This document shows positions 35,231 to 42,300 of a DNA stretch of 49,216 bases, one piece after another. The notes beneath the pieces were generated by a model. The model was not told the origin of the DNA. It worked only from the letters and a program-made list of their open reading frames with translations, and did not search any database. Source of the stretch: Gammaproteobacteria bacterium (GTDB taxonomy: Bacteria > Pseudomonadota > Gammaproteobacteria > Xanthomonadales > Marinicellaceae); contig JAUIGR010000018.1 in the NCBI GenBank assembly GCA_030430025.1, forward strand, positions 1-49,216, given 5' to 3'. The position numbers were made by a program, and so were the translations under genes. Positions within the stretch are counted from its first letter, which is position 1; the number at the start of each line of letters is the position of its first letter.

Positions 35231-35482
35231 TAGTCAACCCTGAAAAAGTCCATCCTGACCTTTTTCAGATTCGGTTAAAAAAACAGTTAACCACAAAAGT
35301 GTGATTTTGCTGATGTTTTTTTGACCTCACTTGAGCTTGACAGCTCAAGGTGGCACTTCCATGTGGCACAACATCGACTAGAAAAATGCATCGAAGTACC
35401 TGTTTTTTGGTCGAAAAAATGTGCAAGATTGAAGTAATTTTTTATATTTAACAATAAGTTATGCATTTTTCAGGTTCGACTA
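35231..35482 (+). repeat. Dispersed structured repeat, copy D
   Basis: The element runs from TAGTCAACCCTGAAAAAG to GGTTCGACTA, which are near inverted repeats of each other. A perfect hairpin CTGAAAAAG/CTTTTTCAG (35240-35248, 35260-35268) opens it. The middle shares GCTCAAGGTGGCACTTCCATGTG with A and C, and the TGGTCGAAAAAATGTGCAA block with A. It ends 14 bp before the isocitrate dehydrogenase ATG, so it forms most of that gene's 5' region and may contain its promoter. Confidence 0.88.
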
Positions 35483-35496
35483 AATAGGAAAATTAT

Positions 35497-36501
35497 ATGA
35501 CCCAAACAATTACAGTTATTAAAGGTGATGGCATTGGTCCCGAAATTATGAATGCTACGCTTCGCGTACTGGATGCGCTGGATCTTGGCTTTAATTATGA
35601 GTTTAAAGATGCTGGTTTGTGTGCTTTAGAGGCACATGGTGAGCTTTTGCCTGTAGATACATTGGAAATTATTGCAGCCAATAAAATATGTTTGAAAGGG
35701 CCTTTAACAACACCAATTGGTAAAGGATTTAGTTCAATCAATGTGGCACTGAGAAGACATTTTGATTTGTATGCTAATGTCAGACCTGTGGTGACATTTG
35801 AAGGAACTAAAGCTCGGTATGATGATATTGATATACTGACAGTTAGGGAAAATACAGAAGGTGCTTATCTCAGTGAAGGCCAAACCATTAATGTCGAAAG
35901 AACAAGAGCCGAGTCAAAAATTGTGGTGACCAGAGAGGCTTCAGAGCGAGTGATACGCTATGCTTTTGAGTTGGCAGTTAAAGCAGGTAGAAAGAAAGTA
36001 ACTGCTGTACACAAAGCCAATATTATGAAAACCACATCAGGTCTATTCTTAGAAGTCGCTGAGGAGGTGGCTAAAGAATTCCCAGGTATTGAATTTAACA
36101 GTTTGATTGTTGACAACACTTGTATGCAGCTGGTGATGAATCCAGGTCAATTTGATGTGATCGTGACAACAAACTTATTTGGTGACATCATATCTGATTT
36201 GTGTGCTGGTTTGGTTGGAGGATTGGGTATGGCTCCGGGTGCTAACATCGGGAAAGATGTAGCTATTTTTGAAGCTGTTCATGGATCCGCTCCAGACATT
36301 GCTGGGTTGAAAATAGCTAACCCAACTGCGTTGATTTTAGCTGCTGCTATGATGTTGGATCATCTTGATTTAACAATGAAAGCGAATCGGATTCGTCACG
36401 CTATCAAAGAAACATTGATTAATCAAGATCGATTGACAGGAGACTTAGGAGGTTCTGCTAAGACAGAAGCATTCACGGACGCTGTAATTGAGCGACTCTG
36501 A
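35497..36501 (+). CDS. NAD-dependent isocitrate dehydrogenase
   Basis: A 334-residue beta-decarboxylating dehydrogenase. [11 protein letters not shown] opens it, and [23 protein letters not shown] carries the substrate Ser/Asn/Arg set that favours isocitrate over isopropylmalate. Further blocks are [21 protein letters not shown] with the catalytic Lys, and [17 protein letters not shown]. The cofactor loop [12 protein letters not shown] is of the NAD type. It is short like archaeal and Xanthomonadales NAD-IDHs, unlike the 416-residue NADP enzyme of E. coli. It converts isocitrate to 2-oxoglutarate in the TCA cycle. A homoisocitrate or tartrate enzyme is less likely. Confidence 0.87.
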   Translation: MTQTITVIKGDGIGPEIMNATLRVLDALDLGFNYEFKDAGLCALEAHGELLPVDTLEIIAANKICLKGPLTTPIGKGFSSINVALRRHFDLYANVRPVVTFEGTKARYDDIDILTVRENTEGAYLSEGQTINVERTRAESKIVVTREASERVIRYAFELAVKAGRKKVTAVHKANIMKTTSGLFLEVAEEVAKEFPGIEFNSLIVDNTCMQLVMNPGQFDVIVTTNLFGDIISDLCAGLVGGLGMAPGANIGKDVAIFEAVHGSAPDIAGLKIANPTALILAAAMMLDHLDLTMKANRIRHAIKETLINQDRLTGDLGGSAKTEAFTDAVIERL

Positions 36502-36529
36502 TTTGGTAGGAAGAATGGTCGACAATACC

Positions 36530-36555
36530 TGTTTGTTGTGTTTTTGCAACAAACA
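36530..36555. other. Hairpin downstream of isocitrate dehydrogenase
   Basis: A perfect 9-bp stem TGTTTGTTG/CAACAAACA encloses an 8-nt loop. No T run follows directly, so it is at best a weak terminator or an RNA-stabilising element. Confidence 0.4.
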
Positions 36556-36655
36556 ATGCTGTTATGATTAAAAAAGATACATTGAAAAGCATATGGTGTT
36601 TGACATTTTGTTGTATTTTTGTCATCATTGCTGCTATAGAGAAAACGTTATCTTG

Positions 36656-37831
36656 ATGTTGAATTCGGTTGTTACAAAAATCGGTGATAGGTGTGTGACT
36701 TTTAGCATGCTTTTTTGCTTGCTCGGTACTCAAGCTTCCGCTTCAGAGTGGTTGGATAGACCGCGGATGGAGCTTGGGCATTGGCGTCATTCTATCGCTG
36801 AGCGAATTAATCCAAACTTTTATGATTCTTTAACTCAAGGGCAGATCGTGGTTGATCGCTTGAGTTTTGAAGGTGCTAAGCTTTACTGGGAAACTGATCA
36901 GTTGGTTCAATTCAGTCAGTTGATTGAAGATGCGTCATATTTTTTCACTTTCGACTATGACGATTCGATTTTACAACCTGTTAATTTTTATGATGCGACT
37001 TTTGCATATGACCAACTTTTGGTAAGCAGTGACTCTTTTAGAAGGACTTATTTTGCCCCAGGTTTTGCATACCGTATGAATGACAGGACAGAATATAATA
37101 TTGCCGTTGTTTTTGCCCAACAGAATTACAACGACATCAATTTTCTGGCTTCGGAGATTAGTGGGTTTGACCAACTTGATTTGTATTCAGTTAGCTATAC
37201 TGAAACGAGTAATGGTTTAGGTTTGAATTTTGGGATGAAAAAAAATCTGGTTGACTGGCTTAACGTTGAAGCTCAGTACCAGTCTAAAATTGATATGGAT
37301 GGATTTAGCCGGTTGGTTGGGGTGCAATCCGACCCAGCAGATTTTGATATCCCAGAACATATGATTATGTCGTTGGGAGCTCAGCTCACTGCGCGTAATT
37401 CGATTAGAATACAGGCCAAGAGAAGTTTTTACAAAGATATCAATGCATTTGTCAGTCCATCGTTTCCTTCTATCTTTCTGACGTTTTTGAATGATATGGA
37501 GAGTCCAGAGTTTGAATGGGATAACCAGACTACCTATGCTGTATCTTTGGAGCATGTTTTTCATAATGGAGCGGTGATTAATATTGAGTACTCAGGGCGT
37601 CAACAACCACCAGCCACCGATGAAGATTTGACCACTATTTTAAAAGCCATATCGGCTGAATATAGTATGCGTGTCGGTTTGTCAGCGCCAATGCTCGGTG
37701 GGCAGATAGATATTTATGCCAGTTATGCGCCTAAACCTTTGAATTTTGGTCGTACCGATTTTGGCCATGTTGAAGATGTGTTGGAAGGAAGACACACTGA
37801 AGCTGTGGTTTCTTGGTTATATCAGTTCTGA
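36656..37831 (+). CDS. Predicted outer-membrane beta-barrel protein
   Basis: A 391-residue exported protein. I choose ATG 36656 since the signal peptide (..TFSMLFCLLGTQASA) follows; an upstream in-frame start at 36593 adds Cys-rich residues with no function. The mature part has many amphipathic strands with aromatic girdles (TYFAPGFAYRMNDRTEYNIAVVF, LNVEAQYQSKI, AVSLEHVFHNGAVINIEYSG) and ends AVVSWLYQF, with the C-terminal Phe of BAM clients. The overall plan recalls FadL/OmpP1 or MipA-type barrels, but I see no diagnostic motif. The stop codon lies in a 12-bp palindrome TGAACGCGTTCA. Its neighbours do not reveal a role. Confidence 0.65.
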   Translation: MLNSVVTKIGDRCVTFSMLFCLLGTQASASEWLDRPRMELGHWRHSIAERINPNFYDSLTQGQIVVDRLSFEGAKLYWETDQLVQFSQLIEDASYFFTFDYDDSILQPVNFYDATFAYDQLLVSSDSFRRTYFAPGFAYRMNDRTEYNIAVVFAQQNYNDINFLASEISGFDQLDLYSVSYTETSNGLGLNFGMKKNLVDWLNVEAQYQSKIDMDGFSRLVGVQSDPADFDIPEHMIMSLGAQLTARNSIRIQAKRSFYKDINAFVSPSFPSIFLTFLNDMESPEFEWDNQTTYAVSLEHVFHNGAVINIEYSGRQQPPATDEDLTTILKAISAEYSMRVGLSAPMLGGQIDIYASYAPKPLNFGRTDFGHVEDVLEGRHTEAVVSWLYQF

Positions 37832-37864
37832 ACGCGTTCATAGTCACAGTCACCTATTTCTCAA

Positions 37865-38929
37865 ATGAATGTCATTACCAGTTGGTTTAAAAGAAACCTA
37901 TCTGATCCCCAGGTAGTCATCTTGATATCCGCATTGCTAGGCGGTTTCATTTTTATTCTTTATTTTGGTTCTGTCTTAGCTCCCTTTCTCGCTAGTGTTA
38001 TTGTTGCTTACTTGCTAGAAAGTGTGGTCATTCAGCTTGAACGGTGGAGAATTCCTAGATTGGTTGCCGTTATGTCGGTATTCATTGTGTTTATTGCTGT
38101 GATGTTGTTATTGATGATTTGGGTAGTGCCTCAATTAACATCACAGCTTTCGCAGTTAGTTCAACAGTTGCCGCAGTACATCTCCATTGGTTTAGAGTAT
38201 TTTAAGACGCTTCCAGATAAGTTTCCGGACTTTATAGATAAAGAGCAGATGCAATCTATTCTTTCGGGTTTGACTAATGAGTTGACGATGATCGGTCAAA
38301 CTTTGCTTGGTAAAACTATTTCATCTGTATTCAGTGCATTTTCTATCGCAGTTTTTATCATTGTGTTACCCATATTAGTTTTTTTTCTATTAAAAGACAA
38401 AACACTTATACTAAGTTGGTTTAAGCAATTTGTTCCTAGAGACTCTAAACTGACCTTGTCTGTTTGGCAGCAAATGGATATTCAAATAGGTAACTATGTT
38501 CGTGGTAAAGCATTCGAGATTTTACTGGTAGGTTTGGTCAGTTATATTGTGTATGTTTTTTGGGACTTGGACTATGCTATTTTATTGGCAACAATCACTG
38601 GTTTTTCAGTTTTGATTCCCTTTATTGGAGCGATTGCTGTGACTATTCCAGTGGCATTAGTTGCCATAGCACAATTTGGTTGGACAGCTGATTTTGCTTA
38701 TATCATGGTTTCTTATATGATCATACAGATGCTTGATGGTAATGTATTGGTTCCATGGTTGTTTTCAGAGGTCAATGATCTTCATCCTGTTGCTATTATC
38801 GTTGCTGTTTTGTTTTTTGGTGGCGTATGGGGATTTTGGGGTGTGTTTTTTGCTATTCCACTGGCGACATTAGTGAATGCCATCATTGAATCATGGCCTA
38901 AAACCATTGTTGCTGAAAGCAACATTTAA
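37865..38929 (+). CDS. AI-2E/PerM family permease
   Basis: A 354-residue membrane protein with about seven helices and the family hallmarks VVPQLTSQLSQLVQQLPQYI, VFFLLKDKTLI, GNYVRGKAFEILLVGLVSYI and the C-terminal NVLVPWLFSEVNDLHPVAIIVAVLFFGGVWGFWGVFFAIPLA region (three blocks with conserved Gly/Pro). PerM-type members are elevator-like exporters or channels; despite the name, autoinducer-2 transport holds only for some. It starts with ATG 37865, 33 bp after the barrel gene, and overlaps the end of convergent grx by 4 bp. Confidence 0.87.
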   Translation: MNVITSWFKRNLSDPQVVILISALLGGFIFILYFGSVLAPFLASVIVAYLLESVVIQLERWRIPRLVAVMSVFIVFIAVMLLLMIWVVPQLTSQLSQLVQQLPQYISIGLEYFKTLPDKFPDFIDKEQMQSILSGLTNELTMIGQTLLGKTISSVFSAFSIAVFIIVLPILVFFLLKDKTLILSWFKQFVPRDSKLTLSVWQQMDIQIGNYVRGKAFEILLVGLVSYIVYVFWDLDYAILLATITGFSVLIPFIGAIAVTIPVALVAIAQFGWTADFAYIMVSYMIIQMLDGNVLVPWLFSEVNDLHPVAIIVAVLFFGGVWGFWGVFFAIPLATLVNAIIESWPKTIVAESNI

Positions 38930-39180
38930 GTTTCAAGTAATGAGTCAAGTTGACCTGAACGAATCAATGCACTCAGTTCATCATAACCACCAATGTGCTT
39001 GTCATTGATAAATATTTGGGGTACGCTCGTTCGTCCTGACTTATCGATCATGACCATTCTTTGATCCAAATCCTTGTCAATCATAATTTCTTGGTACATC
39101 AAGCCTTTTTGTTGCAGTAATCTTTTGGCTGCCACACAGTAAGGGCAAATTTTTGTGCTATAAACAATAATATCATTCAT
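38926..39180 (-). CDS. grxC: Glutaredoxin (GrxC-like)
   Basis: An 84-residue dithiol glutaredoxin counting from ATG 39180, which follows GAGGATAG; the frame could extend to 39204 within tusE, but the extra residues are not family-like. The active site is KICPYCVAAKRLL. The cis-Pro loop is TSVPQIFIND and the glutathione-binding motif GGYDEL. It follows tusE after 14 bp, so it may supply thiol reduction to the sulfur relay encoded upstream. In the wider family it reduces protein and glutathione disulfides. Confidence 0.92.
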   Translation of the reverse strand: MNDIIVYSTKICPYCVAAKRLLQQKGLMYQEIMIDKDLDQRMVMIDKSGRTSVPQIFINDKHIGGYDELSALIRSGQLDSLLET

Positions 39181-39194
39181 TTCTATCCTCGGTT

Positions 39195-39503
39195 TTACAT
39201 ACAATGCTTGGGTTTAGGCAATCCGGCGTACTTACTTGCTTGTCGGATAGGGTTATCTGGGAACAGTTGGTATAAGAGTCTTGAATCAATTTCGGGGTTA
39301 ATCTCTTTTCTTAATAACTTGATAAGTAAACGCATAGGTGGCGTATCATCAGTTAATTGGTAAATCTTTTTGACAGCCTCAATGATTTGCCAATGATCAT
39401 CAGTCAGCACTATATCATCTTGTAAAGCCATGTGCCTTGCCCAGGACTTATGCCAGTCTTTAATGTCCGACAAATGGCCATGTTGATCTAGCTTAAATTG
39501 CAT
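39195..39503 (-). CDS. tusE: TusE/DsrC-family sulfur carrier
   Basis: A 102-residue TusE that receives persulfide sulfur from TusBCD and gives it to MnmA for 2-thiouridine at tRNA position 34. The family parts are seen: DIKDWHKSWARHMALQDDI, LTDDHWQIIEAVKKIY, TPPMRLLIKLLRKEI, LYQLFPDNPIRQASKYAGLPKP. The catalytic Cys is next to last (KHCM); the second Cys of dissimilatory DsrC proteins is absent, favouring the tRNA-thiolation role. It lies one base after the tusCB stop. Confidence 0.92.
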   Translation of the reverse strand: MQFKLDQHGHLSDIKDWHKSWARHMALQDDIVLTDDHWQIIEAVKKIYQLTDDTPPMRLLIKLLRKEINPEIDSRLLYQLFPDNPIRQASKYAGLPKPKHCM

Positions 39504-39504
39504 A

Positions 39505-40029
39505 TTAGTTCCAGCTTAAAGGTATGTTTCGTTGTTGTAATAGCTGTTGCCAGTGTCTTTGTGTATCATTAGCCATATGGGGATGTAGTTTGTTGAACAC
39601 AATATGGATGTCATCATTTGGCCATTGTGAAAAAATATAAGTTAAGTCGTTGTGGTTCATTGCGCCGTAAATGAACAATTGATCTTGATCTTTTACAACG
39701 GGTAACCAAGCTTTGAAATGTTGCTTGTTTTGCCAGTGACATATGTGGTTTAGTTGGTGGGTGTTTTGTCTTAACTGTTTGTTTACTGTTTCCCAGTCTA
39801 TAGATTTCGCTAAGATAGGTGGTTGCTGGTCTAGATATTGGCAGCTTTCTAACCCATAAAGTACCAATGCATTCCATTGTTTTTTTGTCCATTGGGTATC
39901 ATTTAATGCATTAGGCATGATTATTAAACGAACAGGTAAATCAAAATTCAGTCGGCTGATAATAAGGAGATAATGTGATTTCCACTGTACCTCTGACCAG
40001 CCAGGAGCTATGAACTGATAGTAACTCAT
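39505..40029 (-). CDS. Probable TusC-TusB fusion protein
   Basis: A 174-residue protein between tusD and tusE, where tusC and tusB normally lie as separate genes. Residues ~1-85 resemble TusC: FDLPVRLIIMPNAL matches its central strand and WNALVLYGLESCQYLDQQPPI matches the TusC segment LLGLYDIEQC. Residues ~90-174 resemble TusB: LNHICHWQNKQHFKAWLPVV then DQDQLFIYGAM, compare LHTLHRSP..LLRLLSEGDELLLLQDGV. Each half is near domain length. TusBCD is a (BCD)2 heterohexamer relaying sulfur from TusD to TusE, so a fusion would fix B-C stoichiometry. The similarity is by eye and weak. The gene overlaps tusD by 4 bp. Confidence 0.6.
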   Translation of the reverse strand: MSYYQFIAPGWSEVQWKSHYLLIISRLNFDLPVRLIIMPNALNDTQWTKKQWNALVLYGLESCQYLDQQPPILAKSIDWETVNKQLRQNTHQLNHICHWQNKQHFKAWLPVVKDQDQLFIYGAMNHNDLTYIFSQWPNDDIHIVFNKLHPHMANDTQRHWQQLLQQRNIPLSWN

Positions 40030-40379
40030 GGTAGAGAAATCAAATTGACTCCTTGTGAAATCAAATTATCCCACTGCCCTAGGCCAGTAATTTTGAAAGG
40101 ATGTGATGTGTTAGGTTGTATATCCAATTCGTTGATCCATGTTTGGCAAACAAGTAATGGGCAATGTTGCCAGTTTTGCCACAAACCGATAGCGTGGGAG
40201 TCGGCAACCACCTGACTGGCTGTACCAAAAAACAAAATACCTACAATGACTTTTTTTTGTTTAATATATACATTTGCAAGTGCATGTGCTTGTGTTACGC
40301 TGGTAAACCAGTCACTAATAGGGTGAACTTGTATGGCTGTTTTGATGTCAAAGCAAGGACTGTTTGGAGTTGAGTGCAT
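40026..40379 (-). CDS. tusD: TusD/DsrE-like sulfur-relay protein
   Basis: A 117-residue DsrE-fold protein. After an N-terminal strand that is less regular than usual come AHALANVYIKQKKVIVGILFFG (strand-helix as in TusD), QHCPLLVCQTWINELDI with the Cys at the place of TusD Cys78, and FKITGLGQWDNLISQGVNLIS, matching the FTLSGLGALAEA end of TusD. The Cys accepts persulfide sulfur from TusA. The order tusD-tusCB-tusE supports the assignment. It is divergent from bepA. Confidence 0.78.
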   Translation of the reverse strand: MHSTPNSPCFDIKTAIQVHPISDWFTSVTQAHALANVYIKQKKVIVGILFFGTASQVVADSHAIGLWQNWQHCPLLVCQTWINELDIQPNTSHPFKITGLGQWDNLISQGVNLISLP

Positions 40380-40444
40380 AAGCCATATATTATAAGTTCA
40401 ATTAAGAAATAACCCAAATTTAACCTCAAGAATGCGATAGAAAA

Positions 40445-41914
40445 ATGAAAGAAAAACTGCTGTTACTGCTATTGTTTATCATTATTTCAGCCCATGCGCA
40501 AAATACATTAAAGCTGCCAGATTTGGGTAATCCATCAGATCAGGTGCTGTCTCCTGATGAGGAGCTGATATATCGTAAAAGTATTCGTCAACAGATGTAT
40601 CAATACAATTTTATGATGGATGATCCTGTGGTGACAGATTATGTTCATCATTTGGGTTATCGACTTGTACCATTTTCAGAAGATCCTCAACAGAATTTTG
40701 AATTTCATTTGATACCAGCTGATGTTATTAATGCATCTGCCTATCCTGGTGGACTAGTCGTTATCTATTCAGGATTGTTGTTAGAAACAGATAATGAGAG
40801 TGAGTTGGCTGGTGTAGTAGCACACGAAATTGCCCATGTGACTCAAAGGCATATTTCTAGAATGATGGCCAAGCAAAAAAAATCGATTGCCCCCTTGCTA
40901 TTGGGCATGGTTGCTGCTGTTGCTGCAGCACAATCATCTTCAAGTGGTGATGCGCCGATTGCCATTGCAGCGAGTATGCAAGCATTGCAAGCACAATTAC
41001 AAATAAACTTTACTCGTTATCATGAATATGAGGCGGATCGTGTGGGTATCAGCACATTATATGCCAGTGGTTATGATCCCAGAGGAATGGCTACATTTTT
41101 TGAAAAGTTGATGCAAAAACATCGTGGTGATCCCCGTTATCAATTGCCAGAGTATTTAAGTACTCACCCTTTATCTGTTCACAGAGTGACCGAAGCAAAG
41201 AATCGACTAAAAAATTATCAAGTAAAAGAATCACAAACGACAGGACTTTATCCATTCATTAAAGAAAGAGTCAGGGTGTTAACAGCAACAGAGTCAGATG
41301 ATTTGAAATCGTTTTATCAGAAAAGTATGAATCTGGAACCCTCCAAACCTGAGATGCAATATGGGTTAGCACTCCACTTATATCATCAAAATAAATTTGA
41401 TGAAGCCAAAACTGTTTTATCACAATTAAAAGCACCTCCTGTAGTTCAGCCGATCGTTTCAGTTTTGTCAGTAAAGATAGCGCATCAATTAAATCCAAAG
41501 AAAAGTTTAGATGATGTTAAAGCACTTGTTGATCGATATCCACAGAATGATGTGGTGAAGGCGCTAATGACACAAATGTTGATCAAAAAAACTGACTTAG
41601 ATTCTGCAGGGTTAGCCATTGATTTATTGAGAAATCTGTTAATTGAACACGAATCAAACCCTACCTATCACGACTGGTTATCTATTGCTTATTATAATGC
41701 GTTGAAACCTGTAGATTCTGGTCTTTCTCTGGCAAAAAAGGAACATTTTCTGGGTCGAAATTATCGAGCGGTGCGTATTCTGAAAAATCTAAAAAAACAA
41801 CAGTTAGACTATTATCAGTTGGCTGAGATTGATGCCATGATAGCCCAATGGGAATCTCTAATAACCGAAGATGAGTATAATCAGGAATCTCAAGCGGATC
41901 GGAGGGCACTTTAA
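40445..41914 (+). CDS. bepA: BepA-like periplasmic M48 metalloprotease/chaperone
   Basis: A 489-residue exported protein with a signal peptide ending SAHAQ. The M48 protease domain (about 40-270) has VVAHEIAHVTQRH as Zn site, YHEYEADRVGISTLYASGYDPRGMA with the third ligand Glu, and LSTHPLSVHRVTEAK with the regulatory His loop of BepA. TPR-like helices fill the C-terminal half. BepA degrades stalled LptD and aids outer-membrane assembly at the BAM complex. It is monocistronic, 71 bp before rpoZ. Confidence 0.9.
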   Translation: MKEKLLLLLLFIIISAHAQNTLKLPDLGNPSDQVLSPDEELIYRKSIRQQMYQYNFMMDDPVVTDYVHHLGYRLVPFSEDPQQNFEFHLIPADVINASAYPGGLVVIYSGLLLETDNESELAGVVAHEIAHVTQRHISRMMAKQKKSIAPLLLGMVAAVAAAQSSSSGDAPIAIAASMQALQAQLQINFTRYHEYEADRVGISTLYASGYDPRGMATFFEKLMQKHRGDPRYQLPEYLSTHPLSVHRVTEAKNRLKNYQVKESQTTGLYPFIKERVRVLTATESDDLKSFYQKSMNLEPSKPEMQYGLALHLYHQNKFDEAKTVLSQLKAPPVVQPIVSVLSVKIAHQLNPKKSLDDVKALVDRYPQNDVVKALMTQMLIKKTDLDSAGLAIDLLRNLLIEHESNPTYHDWLSIAYYNALKPVDSGLSLAKKEHFLGRNYRAVRILKNLKKQQLDYYQLAEIDAMIAQWESLITEDEYNQESQADRRAL

Positions 41915-41925
41915 TTTGTTGTTTC

Positions 41926-41984
41926 TTTACCTCTGAACGTTTTTTTATTACAATGCGCCATTGATTTTAATTTGATGAACAGAT
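41926..41984 (+). promoter_or_regulatory. rpoZ-spoT promoter/leader, shared with ppk2
   Basis: TTTACC (41926-41931) and TACAAT (41949-41954) are 17 bp apart. The following CGCCATTGA (41956-41964) and ATGAACAGAT (41975-41984) match the ppk2 leader. The leader ATG at 41975 opens a seven-codon frame overlapping the rpoZ start in another frame. Confidence 0.6.
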
Positions 41985-41985
41985 C

Positions 41986-42264
41986 ATGGCCCGAGTAACT
42001 GTAGAAGATTGTCTAGAAAAAGTACCTAACCGATTTGACTTGGTATTAATGGCTGCTAAACGTGCCCGATTGATTGCTAATGGTCAAAGTCCGATGGTTG
42101 AAGAAGAAAATGATAAACCTACGGTTTTGGCTTTACGTGAAATCGCGGAAGAAAAAATTAATAACGATGTCTTGGCTGAACTAGAGTTGGAAGCCAAGCG
42201 TGCTAAAGAATTAGAAGCATGGAATGCCGCTGCAGAAACGCAAGAAAGCGATGAGCTTGAATGA
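41986..42264 (+). CDS. rpoZ: RNA polymerase omega subunit
   Basis: A 92-residue omega subunit: [28 protein letters not shown], then [15 protein letters not shown], are the conserved core that clamps beta-prime. The acidic tail is variable. It helps assemble RNA polymerase and forms part of a ppGpp site in proteobacteria. It is followed by spoT after 36 bp, the usual order. Confidence 0.96.
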   Translation: MARVTVEDCLEKVPNRFDLVLMAAKRARLIANGQSPMVEEENDKPTVLALREIAEEKINNDVLAELELEAKRAKELEAWNAAAETQESDELE

Positions 42265-42300
42265 TATCAGTTGCTTAGTAATGAACCATAGGGGATCGAT

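Noticed and set aside
36473-36733. 86-codon antisense frame over the idh end and barrel start
   Set aside because: It overlaps two supported genes and a hairpin and has no ribosome site or recognisable product.
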